A stretch of DNA of 64,000 nucleotides from Paragordius varius (GCA_964247055.1 OZ176056.1:3162001-3226000); one strand, 5' to 3'; shown: positions 35,101 to 48,367, counted from the stretch's first letter. The notes: generated by a model not told the origin, from the letters alone. Translations and numbers: made by a program.

Positions 35101-36604
35101 GACCTGGTGCTGCAAAATAATTGTATTGTAGTGGATAATAGGGATTTGTACCGCCATATACAAATTGTTCTCCCGCTTCAGAGGAGTTATTACCAAAAAT
35201 GTCACCCATGGAACGTCTGCAGTTTTGACTAACAGTTCCTTGGTTGACCGATTGCGTATTACCATAAAAATTTTGCTGTTGGCAAGTAGACCCTAGAAGA
35301 ACAGATAAGTTTTTTGGCGGGCCTCTGGTATCAAGTGTATGTAAAAAATTATTGATATTTGTCCTGGGATTGTTATTGGTATGTTTTGCAATCATAGAGT
35401 GTCTGTGGAAGCCGTTAGACATATTATCTCTTGTTCTGTCATACAAAGTGTCACCAAGTGTCGCGTTTCCCGCCAAATTTTGTTTGCCTTTAGATGAATC
35501 ACTGAAATCTTGAAAATTATGATGCTGTGGAATGTTCAAATGTTGTTTTTGTTGTTCATATTGATTCTGAAGTAAATCCATAGGGTCGGCATATGTATGA
35601 GATGGGATTCTGCATATAAAGCAAAAAACGAAACATTAAAAATAAATTTTTGATTAGATTTCAATAAATTAAATAAATGCCTAAATTGGTGATAATTACT
35701 AGGAATTGAATTAAATATAACCATTTAAAATGAAAATGATAAGTATATATGTATATTGGTATTTGCTAAGGAATAGTGTACAGGAGGAATATATACATCC
35801 GTTGTTAATTAATTTTTTTTGTTCCTCCGTTATATTTTTGCTTGTGTTTTATCCTGTTTAACTTTTTATCGTTTTAATATGGAATTTCATGGAATAAAGG
35901 AAGTAAGATTAGAGACCGTTATGTTATGTTTTACTTTATTTCCAATTAGTGCGCAGCTACTGAGTTCAAAATACTCCTTTATATTTTTCAAAAAAAAAAG
36001 TTATCTTTAAAGGCGTTTCAATACCTTTTTGTTTGAAATTTGATGTTCACCACATTTTGTTACGAAATAAAACGTATAAATTTAAAAAACACACCAACTT
36101 GAATTTAAAAAAACTTCCGGTAGCCCGGATTTTGTAGAATTCATACAGATTTTTAAAAATTTATAGCCTCTTTTATCATTTTAATATTTTTTATCTTTGC
36201 GTTTTTTTTCATTCTGGTTATAAATATTAGTTAATTAAATTGATAGCTAGACTTTTGTTCTGCCTTTAAAATTAATTTGAATTTGAAATTCACGTTTTAA
36301 AAAAATCTCTCCAGGTGTAAGAAAAAATCTATAATATATCTTTTTAAAAAAATATCAAATCTATACAAAAAAGTATCAAATTCTGAACTAAGTTAAACAA
36401 TATAATATAATATAATATTTAAATAATTTTTGAAAAATATATAAAGGTAATATATATTAAAATTGAAACATAATGAGAATATCAAGAGTTATCGGAAGTA
36501 TTTTATGTGTTTAATAATTTTTTCCTAATGTAAATATTGACAAAATTATCAATTTTAAATTATTATATATAATTATATATTTTTGGTGATTCCATATTGT
36601 TTTC

Positions 36605-36650
<46 letters not shown>

Positions 36651-36780
36651 TGGTTGAAAATTGATACTTACCATGCTATTTTCAATAAATTTAAGTAAAC
36701 GCTAAAACCAAATGAAATGAATAGCCAACTTTATTTGTTTAAATTACATAAAAAATTTATAGATTTTTGGCGCGAATGAA

Positions 36781-36820
<40 letters not shown>

Positions 36821-39800
36821 TATAATAAGGGTTTATTCGAATGTTCCTACAAAAAAATGGTTAATCAAGTTTTTTGCATTTGCATTTACCTGTGATATTT
36901 ATAATTATTTTGTGGTTTTTTAATGTTCTGATAAGGTTTTTGATGAAAAGCGAAATAATTGGTGAATGGCCTGCTAAAATCTTTGGTAAAATTTTGAACA
37001 GTTCTAGAATCTTCTGCTGGCTTTAGAACTTTGCAGTTTTCTGCATGTGTTGTCGCTATTCCATTCTCCTGGTATTTATCACTATCCTCGTCAAAACTAA
37101 TAAAATTTTCATTTTTAAAACTACAAAATGGCGGTTGTTCTTTCCTATCAAGAAGAAGCATATTTTTATTGGATTCCGAAATAGATTTAAAATGATTAGT
37201 TGCGTTCTCATTATTATTACGGTTGTTTAAAATGTAACAGTATAAATGTTCCGATGAGGGTTCCTGGCCCATACCACTTGAATTTGCGGGCAGTTGGCCT
37301 ACAAACTGAGAAGAACCTTGCAGTTTTCTTTTTGAATTCGTAGCGGATGAATTAATTATCCAGGGAAATTTTGTTTCAAAATTATTATTTGAATTAATCA
37401 AGTTTTTGGGGGGAGGGGGAGGTGCCGGTTTACATGCTAAGAAATGTTCCATTTCTTCCCAATTAATCTTTGAATCCATTTTGATTTTTTGGTGACAAAA
37501 AAATATTTGAAACGATTGAAAATTTGAAGTTTATGTTTTTTTGGTTAATGTAAAAAATAAATTAGATTAGGTGTATCAGTAAGTCAGTAATAGAGGAGTG
37601 AGTATATTAAATTTTCTTTATGTTCCTGGATTTTAAATGGCCAATTTGTAAGTTTTTTGAAGTATAAATGAATGAGAATTGAAAGATGAAAGATTTTAAT
37701 AAAGTTGTTTCGTCTCCTGAATATCAATAGGTTTAAATTTGTTAAACAATATTTGAATTAGTTTTTTTGGTTCCAATTTTTTGATAAAAGAATATCAAAT
37801 AAAATTTAAAATGATATCCACCTAGCCAATTATGTTTTTAAAAAATTATAACTTCCAATTGTTTAAAAGAATAATCATTTAAAAATTCTGAGATTTTTTA
37901 GACAAATAAATTTTAGAAGTACAGAAAAATGGAGATTAATGGTTTTATTTTTGATAGCTGAGAAAAGAATGTATTAATATTTATAGGATAGAATTCAAAA
38001 TGACACAAGAAAATTAATTTTTATTCTTCCAGGATTTTTTAAATAAGCAAATATTCTGAATAATATGTTTCGTATAAATAAAGATGGTATACTTTAATAA
38101 GAAAAAAATTATAATTATATGTATTTGCTGTCCAGCAATACAGTGTCTCTTTATTATAAATAGCTAAAAGGAAATTTTGGTTAAATAAAGATGAAGAATG
38201 GAATAGAATGGGATTTAAAGATTAAATTTTTTTCTATTCAAGGAAAATAGTTAAATAGCTACTAAAGCTCAATCTTATATCCAAATTAGTATATGAAATT
38301 TCGAATAGTAATAGGAATAGAAATCGATATTATTTAACCAAAAAGAGAATTTAAGCAAGAATTCAGGAGAGAGAAAAAATGTGATTGATTCTAAGATATG
38401 CAAATGTATATCACACATAAACACAAAAAATTAATTTTTTTGTTTAGACTCTGTAAGATTTGTATTAGTATGAGGAAAAACTTCAAAAATATTTTCTGCG
38501 TGTCTTTCTATGAGTGATATATATGTAAGAAAATGACACTTTGATTAAATATTATAAAATATATTAACTGTATATATCACAAAAATGTTTTGTTATATAA
38601 AGGAAGTTGAAAATGTATTATAAAGTCCAAAGAGAATACATCATAAAATATTGATGATAAAATATTACATTATGTTTATAATTTACATATATTGAGGTGT
38701 AATAAATATACATTTCTATAAATGATAAATATCAATTCTTTCCTCTATATAAAAGTTAAGGAACATCATATCTTTTTTTACACCTGAGATATAGGTATAA
38801 ATATAATTTAACCAATTATATATAATTATCATTTTTTTGTTCTGTTGATAATGGATGATACAATAATGTTAAAAGGTGGTCTTGTCTAAAGATGTTAGAA
38901 TAAAATAATTTATGCATAATTTTTTCCAAAATATAAAAAAGTCATTTATAGAAACCCTACTATTGCTTTTTTATAAGGCTTAAACCTTGATTTTTGCCTT
39001 TTTAAAGATGGTTTTTATGTAATTATAAATATATTATATAATCATAAAAATATTTTTTTTATTATAATTAGCCATTTCGTGTTCAAAGATCAGGTGTGGT
39101 TAGGCATTAAAAAAGTAAAATTTTATTTTTGCATTTTCAATATTTTTTGTCAACATATTAAATAAATTTATATGTATATTATGGTATTTTATTTGAGATA
39201 TTTAACACCAAGGTGTGTAGCTATAAGATTTTACCATTAGATTAGATTTTTTTGCCAATATTATAAATAAAGATTATTATCAAATATATACTTTATTTAT
39301 TATTATTATTCATATTTCAAGTGCAAATTTATTAATCTTAGGTAAATAACGGTTTACCTATATATATATACTTTACTTTTAATATTTGTTTAAGGAGTCT
39401 AATAGAGTTTTAAACATAAATTATTTATAAAGCTCTTATATTTGACCACACACTAATTTTAAAGTTTTTTTAAAAGTTTTGACAGAATAAATAATTTAGA
39501 ACATAAAAGTATAATTGTGATAGAGAGTTACATTAATATACAGTATGTGAGGAAAGTCAATTAAAACTTCAGTAAGATAATTATTATGTAATTGTTGCAA
39601 TTTTTACACTAGAAAAACTTTTGACGTTGTCTTAAGTGCTTTTAATATTTATTATAGTGTTTTTTATAAAAATTTGACGCCATAATTTTTGCCTAGTTTT
39701 GGCAAACAGGTGATATACGAAAAAAATAGTTTAATTACAGCATACCAATGAAAAGTTAAAACCACTGTACGTAACCATTAGTTTAAAAATTATAATTACA

Positions 39801-42255
39801 GCTATATAGTGTTTGGAGGTATGGTAGGCGGCATCATGTAAATTTCAAAGATGTGCGTCAATTTAAGGTCTTAAAAAATATCGGGGATATATAACTTATA
39901 GGCAAACATATTTTGAATTTTAAGTTTTATCGAAAACAATGGCCTGATAGCAATTGTATTGGATAAAACAAAAAATTGGGATAATTTTGAAATCGTCTGC
40001 CATGGTAATACCGTTAATATAATTACCATTTTTAGTTTGTTTGCAACATAAGGTTTATTTACTATAAATTTTTCAAAATTGGAAAAATATCTTTGATGTA
40101 TAGTGAGAAGGCCTTGATGTCAAAATTCTGACAAATTTACTTACTTTAAAACGTAAAACGCACATAGGAAACATAATTATTTATTCTATTTTGTCACCAA
40201 AAAATGGTGTGTGATTTATATTTTTAATGCCAAAAATAAAATAAATGATGATTAAATATCCATAAATTTAAAAGGATTAATGTAATATATATATATATAT
40301 ATATAATATTTTTAGACATTACCGGTAATAACTTAGTTTTTCTATCCAACTTGCGTCCTAATTTTTATATGTTTTATACATATAGCATAATAAAAATAAT
40401 GGAAGAAACAGGAATAGGAATTGTAAATTAGCCTCAAAAAGTAAAAATCATAAACGTAATTTGTATTGGCTATAACGGAAACACTTAAAAGCTTTTTCAG
40501 GCCGTATGTAATAATATACCTAAAAGTAATGTTCTGCATTACATATATTTCATCTTAAAATTATTTCTCTAACATTAATAATATTAATGCGTTTATTGTA
40601 AATTACATATTATGGGAACTTTTTGTTAGTTAAGAAAGTTAACTTATGGATAAAAGATTGGGTATTAACCCCGATTAAATTTTTCATTATTAAAACTAAT
40701 GGTTAATAAGAATGATAAATTTATATATACCACTTTTTAGTTTGGTTATATGAGTTGTTTTATTTTAGTTTTAACGACAAATTTACATATTTATATAAAT
40801 TATTTTCTCATAAAGTCAAAATTTAATTAATTCAATTAAACAACGGATAAACCGCACTTTAATCGCATATTTTTTTTTCTTTTAAGACTCTTTAATTCGA
40901 TTTAGGGAAAGTCGTCGGCAAATTACCTATTTTTAATCTTTCAAAAAATTTAATTTTTTAAATTTTTTTTGATTTTTGAAAAGAGACAATAAACTTGAAT
41001 ATTATTATTAATTTTGAAGGTGAAAAAAATTTAATAAATATCAAAAATTAAAATTATGCAGTTAATAAGGTGAAAATCCTGGTCAGGTGCATTCCAATAC
41101 AGTAAAGTGAGTACATATATTTTATTTTAGTATAAAAATTGTCTAATAACTACGACGTTTCTAGTTAGTTGAAAAGTGTAAAAAAAATGATAATAGGATT
41201 AACATTTCACACTAAATTAAACATTGATGACAGGGGGTTTATATCTATATATATAATATAGAAAGGTAAATTGCTATATCTCAAATTATATACATGAGGT
41301 TATATATGCATAAGTTTGAAATTATACAGTGTGAGTTTATATTGCGTTTTTTTGTAACATCTTTAAATTTATTTTCATTTAAGAGATTTTAAAATATGTT
41401 TTTAAAATATATTTTCGCCGTTTAACAAATAAATTTTCAGGATTCTATTTTAAAAACCTAAAGTACTGATATATATAAGTCCGATAGATATCAATAGATT
41501 AATTTATGATATGATATGGTAGGTTAGATTTAATCTGGAAAATTAACACCTTGCGGTACTCGATAGCCTATTCTATTTTCTATTGTTTCAAAAAATTATC
41601 AATCCATATTTTATAGCATATCAATTAAATTATTTTGATTGAATATATTATGTATTATATACATTTTGATAGCCGTTGATTGAATTTTATCGAAAATTAA
41701 TAGGTGTCAAAACATATTATTATCATCTTTTTTAGTCTATTTAAATATTTTTTATAAAAATAATCTGTCGGTAAAAATATGGCACAGATGACTTTTTAAG
41801 CAATATTTATATATATGCAGGTGTTAGATTTTGACTAGAAATCATAAATCAAATAAATCCTAATGATAATTATAAGCCTTTTTTCATTTTATATGTTAAA
41901 AAGATTTTCGCTTGTCTAAAACTTCAAGGTGACTCAAAAAATGTTACGGTTTGGAGAAAAAATTTGCGGTGGAAATTTTGTTTTATTTTTAATTAAAACT
42001 TTAGCTGCTGTTGTGCTGTCAAAAAACTTAAATTAAAAAGTTAATTTTATTAAAAATTTAAATATATTTAATTATCACATAATTTTACCTATTTTGACTT
42101 TGAGTTCCCATCCTGCTTGGGTTTTCATACTGATGAGTTTGTTGGAGTATTGTTGAATGATTTGGGTTATAACCCAAAGACGATATATCATTAAAGTCTT
42201 TTAACATAAATAATCGATCCATAATATCTGATTCTTGAGGAATTTGATTCGACAT
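25400..42255 (-). CDS. Teneurin (Ten-m/Odz), short C-terminus, two alternative first exons
   Basis: Exons after either first exon: 35609-34473, 33567-33425, 33347-32766, 32615-32515, 32237-31928, 31674-31492, 31407-30814, 30551-30344, 30099-29980, 29578-29176, 28935-28786, 28701-28566, 28481-28329, 28222-28121, 28027-27548, 27114-26933, 26847-25688, probably 25607-25400. Phases agree at every junction; the long form is about 2313 residues. Parts: proline-rich cytoplasmic region; membrane span near 604-625; four EGF units; teneurin DNDxDGLIDCxDxxCC segment; TTR-like part; plug region; NHL region, with FDKWGHHLETF matching the human segment before the YD shell. Teneurins are type II synaptic and guidance adhesion proteins. 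The protein stops near the first YD repeat, so the YD barrel and toxin-like C-terminus are absent. Confidence 0.9.
27141..27385. mobile_element. Decayed Tc1-like MITE copy B4
   Basis: The left arm has ACGTAAAATTATACAAACAAA and the right arm GTTGTCCGTAAAATTTAAAT, facing each other in the teneurin intron between exons 16 and 17. Strongly diverged. Confidence 0.5.
28945..29037. mobile_element. Half copy of the Tc1-like MITE (B5) at a splice acceptor
   Basis: CAGTAAAAATTGTAAACTAT and GACCAAACGTTAAAAGACAA match the left arm of B1-B3. No opposite arm is visible beyond the TA run that follows. The terminus lies nine bases upstream of teneurin exon 12, so it supplies the pyrimidine tract for that acceptor on the minus strand. 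Confidence 0.6.
29043..29108. repeat. (TA)n microsatellite in a teneurin intron
   Basis: About 66 bp of TA repeats between teneurin exons 11 and 12. Confidence 0.92.
29661..29760. repeat. Short inverted repeat in a teneurin intron
   Basis: GTATTATGTTTAC (29661-29673) and GTAAACATAATAAT (29747-29760) are inverted copies about 70 bp apart. It could be a small MITE or a chance hairpin. Confidence 0.5.
30601..30781. mobile_element. CAGT-type MITE copy C3 with TA duplication
   Basis: TA|CAGTATG ... CATACTG|TA, with a core containing TATTATTAGCCAATAATTTT (the reverse of the C1 core). It lies in the teneurin intron between exons 8 and 9, 33 bp from exon 8. Confidence 0.8.
33568..34472 (-). other. 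Teneurin intron 2
   Basis: About 900 bp between the cytoplasmic exon and the membrane-span exon. AT-rich; no repeat or further exon recognised. Confidence 0.6.
35610..36889 (-). other. Teneurin intron between exon 1b and exon 2
   Basis: Non-coding AT-rich sequence with two (TA)n tracts (36609-36635 and 36787-36815). No other element recognised. Confidence 0.6.
36890..37479 (-). CDS. Teneurin alternative first exon 1b (long N-terminus)
   Basis: ATG at 37479 opens 196 codons and two further bases ending CACAG|GTAAAT. The frame joins exon 2 (35609) in phase 2. The N-terminus contains KPAPPPPPKN, a proline run of the kind SH3 domains bind, then a Ser/Asn-rich cytoplasmic stretch. No acceptor is apparent just before the ATG, so it reads as a first exon with its own promoter rather than an internal exon. 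Confidence 0.78.
37480..42088 (-). other. Region between teneurin first exons 1b and 1a
   Basis: A 4.6-kb AT-rich, non-coding stretch that should hold the promoter of exon 1b and forms an intron for transcripts from exon 1a. No repeat family with clear ends was recognised. Short (TA)n at 40285-40305. Confidence 0.6.
42089..42255 (-). CDS. Teneurin alternative first exon 1a (short N-terminus)
   Basis: ATG at 42255 opens 55 codons and two bases (MSNQIPQESDIMDRL...GTQSQN), ending AATAG|GTAAAATT. The phase-2 AG|GT end is the same as in exon 1b, so both can splice to exon 2 at 35609. Codon content is far less A/T-driven than the surroundings. It would replace the 196-residue start with a 55-residue one. 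Alternative N-termini from two promoters are known for C. elegans ten-1. Confidence 0.65.
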
Positions 42256-42792
42256 TTTTTTTTCGTTTTTTTTATTAAGCTTATATCATAACATTCTTCA
42301 TTCTGTTTAATCTAAAATATGGAATGAAATGGAATTATTATTACATATATATATTAGTTTGATTGTGGTTTTTAACTGTAAAACTTTATTTATATATGGT
42401 ATTTTAATCCATTTTCCATATTATTATAAAACTAATACCCTTTAAACTACATAATTCTCTTGATTAAAAATTTCTATAAAAAACCATATTAAATATTTAA
42501 ACTAAACTTCTGTAATTTTAAAACTTTATGGGAATTTCAAACATGCACATCATAGGATATTTTAAATTATAAATCATTATGGTGTCTCAACTAGGTCAAT
42601 TTGTTACATCTAAAACTTAAAGAAAAGAAAATATTTTATGACATGGCCACTTTCAAAAAGGTAAAAACATCCCGCTGTGAATATTTGAACAAAAAAAATT
42701 ATAAGGAGTTTGACAAATTGTTTAATATATAGATATATATATATATATATATAAATATTTTTTTATAATTATAAAGTTATAATATAATTAAT

Positions 42793-42965
42793 TACAGTAT
42801 GAGTAAGTATGTATATTGCTAGAAAGTTAATAATAAAATTATTGTTTAATAGGATATATGCAGCAAAGAGAATTATTATTGGCTAATAAAAGTAAAAAGT
42901 GTAAAAATTAACTATAAACCAATAATTATAATGCCCCCTTTGCAATGTATACTTACTCATACTAA
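42793..42965. mobile_element. CAGT-type MITE copy C2
   Basis: TACAGTATGAGTAAGTATG at the left and CTTACTCATACTA at the right. The core ATTATTGGCTAATAAAAG is shared with C1 and C3. Confidence 0.8.
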
Positions 42966-43999
42966 TACGCCAAAATTTATAGTAAACATTTCAAGACAGA
43001 TAAAACAAATAAATTTGTCACCAAAATACCAAACACTAGCATTAAAAGTCCGAAATTCGTATTTTAAAATAATTATTCTTCTATGGAATTTTCCAAAAAA
43101 TAGATATTGGAATAAATAACCATCTTTCCTTAATATTAAATTTGTATAAATTTTATTCAAATATTTAATAATTCGGCACGATAATATGAAAAGGAAAAAC
43201 ACACCACAAAAAAAGGCAAAAATGCAAATTTTTACCGCTAATTTTATATGTATGTATATGTATATTGATTTAATACTTATTATAATAATTGGATATTTAT
43301 TAAAAAAATTATGCCTTTTCTAGTAAAAAACCAAAAAAATTTTCTTGGACTTTTTATTACAGTTAAATAAACCGCGAAAAAAAGGATGAAAATATATTAA
43401 AAAACAAAAAACTTGAACAAATGTGTTCCGCTATAAGAATCATCTCCTAGATGCACATATTTTTGGGCAAGATTTTGACTTTAAAAACGACATTATAAAG
43501 AAAAACTACTTTGAAAATCACCATTTTCTTTTAATGAATAATATATTAATTTGGAATTTGTTTGAATTACTTTTTTACATATAAATAATTACAAATTTTT
43601 ATGTTTTTACGTTAATTTTTTACAAAAAATTAGCGGAGATTTATGCATTGAAAAAAAGGGAGTTAAAAGATTAAGATGTGTGTCTTATAATGGCAAAAAC
43701 TTTCAAAAGAATTTTTTTATTTTGGATAAAAGTTTTTTTGACGACTTAAAAATTGTTTGTAAAAATGAAACATATTTATTTATCATAGATTTCCTCGTTG
43801 TTTAATATAACGATTCATTTTTTAGAAAAAAAATTCTTATAAAAAAATGTTGAAACATATTTTGATAATCCCTTAATTTTTAGATCATAAAATGATTCAA
43901 AAATTATAGGCTGTCAGATTTGGAAAAAATTTTATGCAATGGCTAAGTTATTCAAAATCAAAAAAATGTTAATTTTGATTTTAGAAGTGTAGTTTAAAC

Positions 44000-44240
44000 C
44001 AGGGGTGTCCTTACGCGGCCGCGAAAAATAAGAAATCCTTATAAAACCCAAGTAAAATTGAAATTTCTTAAAACTAATTTCCAGAATAATTTCTAATATT
44101 GCAACAACGAACTAGAAGAAAATGTCATACTATGTTTGAATTTATTTTACTTGTCTTATGTAATTTAAAATCCAATAAAATATTTATTTATTTATGCAAA
44201 TCAATCCCATGTATATGTCAAATGCCGGCAGCCGGAATTA
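44000..44240. mobile_element. hAT-like remnant
   Basis: Starts CAGGGGTGTCCTTACGCGGC, the same terminal pattern as at 19956. The right end, near CCGGCAGCCGG, is eroded. Confidence 0.4.
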
Positions 44241-44544
44241 TTGAATTAAATTTTACCGTTCTTTTAAACAATAATTAGTTCAAATTAATTTTATATTTTT
44301 TCCACATATATTTCTTTATTGTTCACATTTAATTTTCTGAGAATATCTAGGGTATTTTTACAGTGAGGGGCGTAAGTTTAAAAACTAATTTAACAAATTT
44401 AATTAACCATTATTGGTGGACGGACTCTTTTCGCAGTTTTAAATTTTTAAAATATTTTAAGTATTATATTATAAAAATTATAAAAATTGATAATTATTTG
44501 ACAGATATATATAATTTAAAGAAAGTATTTAATTTTATATGATA

Positions 44545-44897
44545 TACCATTTACAATTCATATTCACCCTTAAACAATTCAAATTCACCCTTAAACAATT
44601 CAAATTCACCCTCGAACAATTCAAATTCACCCTCATATAAAATATATGTTTATTAATATTAAAAATTACCAATATTTTTATATATTTTTAAAAAATAAAA
44701 ATTTTGTTTTAAATTAAAATAATATTGAAAAAATATTCAACTATAACATAGACATATATTTCATATTAATAATGAGGTATATTAGTTCGAAAATACATAG
44801 TTTATTTTTAGGGTGATTTGAATTGTTCTAAGGTGAATTTGAATTGTTCAAGGGTGAACTTAAATTGTTCAAGGGTGAATTTGAAGTGTAAATGGTA
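44545..44897. mobile_element. Iteron MITE copy A10
   Basis: TACCATTTACAATTC with four left iterons; four right iterons and GTAAATGGTA. It is immediately followed by A11 in opposite orientation. Confidence 0.87.
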
Positions 44898-44904
44898 TAG
44901 TATA

Positions 44905-45167
44905 TACCATTTACATTTCAAATTCCCCCTCCAAAAATAAATTATGTGTTTGGCTAATATAACTCATCATTAATATGAACAATATTTTTACGACATAGTT
45001 TATAATTTTTTCAGCATTATATTAATTTTAAACAGAATTTCATATTAAAAATATTATATAATAAAGGTAATATTTAATCATAGATAAACATATAATTTAT
45101 TTGAGGGCGAATTCGAATTGTTTCAGGGTAAAATGAATTGTTTAAAGGTGAATTTGAACTGATGGTA
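44905..45167. mobile_element. Iteron MITE copy A11
   Basis: TACCATTTACATTTC ... GAACTGATGGTA. It is separated from A10 by only TAGTATA and has the opposite interior orientation. Confidence 0.85.
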
Positions 45168-45621
45168 TATTTATTAATTTATTAAACTATAATCAGACTA
45201 AGCCTTACGTATTATAAAAAATTATATAAGAATTTAAGTATTATAGGAAACAAACAGTCTTTACAATAAAAATCATACTTTTTAATGTAAACTATAATAG
45301 AAAATTACGAAACCTACCCACTAGAATAATTTATAATTTAACTAAAGTTTTCGAACATTTTTTTGTTAATTCAGTTCTCTAGAGATTTCGACACCAAAAA
45401 AATATGGAATATTAATTTATTCTTTTTAATATTATTGATAAACCAACAACCTTTTTTGCCAAAATTTTAAAATTAAGAGATTAAAATTGAATTAATTACA
45501 TGACATTAACTAAGATGGGTTAAATAAATATGTCTATAACTGATAAGATTAACCAAAACTAAAAAAACACCCTAGTTTTAATTGAAGTTTTAAAAAAAAA
45601 CTAAGTAAAATATGTTGTAGA

Positions 45622-46300
45622 ATGGGGGTGTCCAACATAAATGGCTTTGTGTGTCGCATTTTCAAGATTTTATTCATTTGAAATATGTGATTTGGTATAA
45701 TTTTTGTTTATTAAAAAATTTTAGATTTTCAATGGTTGTAACTCTTTTTTTTAATTAGTATATAAGATCATCCTACATATTAAAATTCTTTTAAAATGTC
45801 GTAAAATAATTTTTGCAGTCATTACACATAGGGGTGATTTCAATACAAGGGGTGCGCAAATTAACAGATTTTTTATTTTTTGGGGTTAAAATTTAAAGGC
45901 CTTTGGTCTTTAGATTGGGCATCTAAATAATTTACTATTGAACCTAGAGCGATTCAAATTTAGAATCTTATCATAGCCTGGAATTTTTAATATAATTTTG
46001 ACAATTAAATAAAGGACTTTTCCATTATTTTTTTTCTGTAATAGAATCATATATACTACCATTAAAATTTTTAAATAGACTCCAGACCTAGACCTAGACC
46101 AATCCAAATTATAAAATGTTTACCACAAAAATTTAAATAAAGAAAAATAAACAAAAAATAAAAGATTATTTATTGAAAGATAATCGGATATATTAGTTAT
46201 GATTGAATTCCAAATATTTTATTTTTTGACAAAATTTGTTTAAATTTTTTCGCATGCCTCAGTGAAAGAGCTGGTGGGCCGCATATGGGACATCCCTGGC
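45622..46300. mobile_element. Non-autonomous hAT-like element
   Basis: GGGGGTGTCCAACATAAATG at the left and GGCCGCATATGGGACATCCC at the right are imperfect inverted ends of the CAGGGGTGTCC type. The interior is AT-rich without a gene. The target duplication is not convincing. Confidence 0.6.
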
Positions 46301-46321
46301 TTCTGTAATTTTTGGTAATTA

Positions 46322-46521
46322 TACCATTTACAGTTCAAATTTACCATAAAAAATGTGTTTTTAAGATTAAAAATTACCTATATTTTAAAATATTTTTTAA
46401 AAATGATTATGTTTAAAATTAATATAATACTAACTAATAAATATCTATGCCATATGGATAATTATGAATGATGAGTTACCAAATTAATTATTTTTAGGGT
46501 GAATTTGAATCGTAAATGGTA
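46322..46521. mobile_element. Iteron MITE copy A12 (short)
   Basis: TACCATTTACAGTTC ... TCGTAAATGGTA, with only one iteron on each side. Confidence 0.82.
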
Positions 46522-47260
46522 TATTATAGAAAAGATAAATTTCCAAACCAATGTGCCATACCTCTAATTTCATAATAAAATTAGTTAATCAACTATTGAA
46601 GGCGCCAATAACTAAATGGAAGTCAATTGCTTATAAATAATTAAAAAGTTTGTATTTGATAATTAATTTATAACATTTTTTAAAGAACTGATGTAACTAT
46701 TTTTTATATATAGTTTTATTTTATGTAGTTATATAAATTTAATTTCGTATAAAAAAATAATTTCACATGCAGATAAAAAAATATTTAAAAATTTATCAAT
46801 AATTACCATTTTTAACTGTTGGTTAATTTTTATTATACTAAAAACAATATACCAGCATCTTTAAATTAAAATATATTGAACTTAAAATTTATAAATTAAC
46901 ATAGTATTGGTTTGAAACTTACAGGATTTATATCCTAAAATAATATTTGGAAAAAAATTATATAAATCAGGTGTTTGCACATTTTAAGCCTTTATCTCGT
47001 TTTTATGGCGTTATATATTTCAAATAAATTCCTCGTTATTGCCCAATAATTTCCAATGATAACAAAGTCCATAAAATTTAAAATTGACTTCTTTTTTTAT
47101 AATAAAGTATTAAATTTTGAGCAAATAAATGTTTTATGCATTTCTCTTTTAACAATTTTTCACTATTGAAGTATCTTAGCTATTGTTATAATAATAATAT
47201 TATCGAAAAATTATACATGATGGTAAAAACGATACATCTCAGTATACTATTCTGCTACCG

Positions 47261-47387
47261 ATACTTAACATTTACATAATATAAATAAAATAAAAATAAA
47301 TCAATATTGACCTTTTCTCGTAAAGCATTTGACACATTCAATCAATCCATAATTTTTACAATCAATTATATGTAAATGTTAAGTATA
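47261..47387. repeat. Inverted repeat, 20-bp arms
   Basis: ATACTTAACATTTACATAAT (47261-47280) and TATATGTAAATGTTAAGTAT (47368-47387) are near-perfect inverted copies around an 87-bp AT-rich loop. Possibly a small MITE. Confidence 0.65.
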
Positions 47388-48367
47388 ATTCTTAGGTTAA
47401 TTCTTTTGTTTTCAAATGTAATTTCATAAAAATTTTATCAGTAGAAGTAATTATTTAAGAACGCCTGAGGACGATTCAATAAAAAAGAGAAATTTTGATA
47501 TATTTTTTTTCGATAATTATTTAAATTAAACCCAGTGTTCCGCGGCACCCAAATTGAAAAAATATTTTTTCGAAAAATTATCTTTTGAATAATATATATT
47601 ATCAAGACAACCCATTAAATTATAATTTGGACATTTTATACATTATCTTTATCGATGGGGGGATAATGTCAGAACCATTTTATGAAAATCTGTTTAAAAA
47701 ATCATATTTATAAAATCATAGCAAAGTGTAACTAAACTTTGACACCCTGAAAAAATACTGATTTCACAAATATATATGATGTTAAATTTGTAATTTTCCA
47801 AAGAAAACACTTAAAGATACCAATAAATATATAAATACATATTTAAATTTTATAGCCCCTTAATATATTAGACATAAGGTTTTAAAAAACGGTAAATTTT
47901 GGAAAACTTAAAAAATTCTTAAATCTAATGGGTAAGTAAATTTAAAGAAGACAAAAGCTATAACTCCAGTTGATTTCATGACTAATTTTGAAATAAAATT
48001 TTTGCTTCAATCTTTAGAGAAATATTTTTATTAATAAACTTTGTTCTTATATGATAAAAACGAATATAAATTTAGCTTAAGAGCCAAGTTTTATCATTTA
48101 TATTAGTGGTAGTTACCAAAAAAAAATTATAAAGGCCCGCAAGAAATAATTAATATTGTCTCAAAGACCGCGCACAATACAAGGGCCGATTAAAATTTTA
48201 TAGCTGCTTGACAGTTTAATTTCCACTGATATATAATCACAATAAATTTCCATAAACCCAATTTTTTCAATTTATGACGACAGATATTGAATCATTTAAT
48301 ATATCCTATTTTTACAGTTTAACCTAAAAAATTCCCCAAAAATCAAAAATTAAATTTAACAATTTTA

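Noticed and set aside
35819-36010. 63-codon plus-strand frame starting with a hydrophobic segment
   Set aside because: It sits in a teneurin intron, has no partner or homology and ends in an A-run; best explained by chance.
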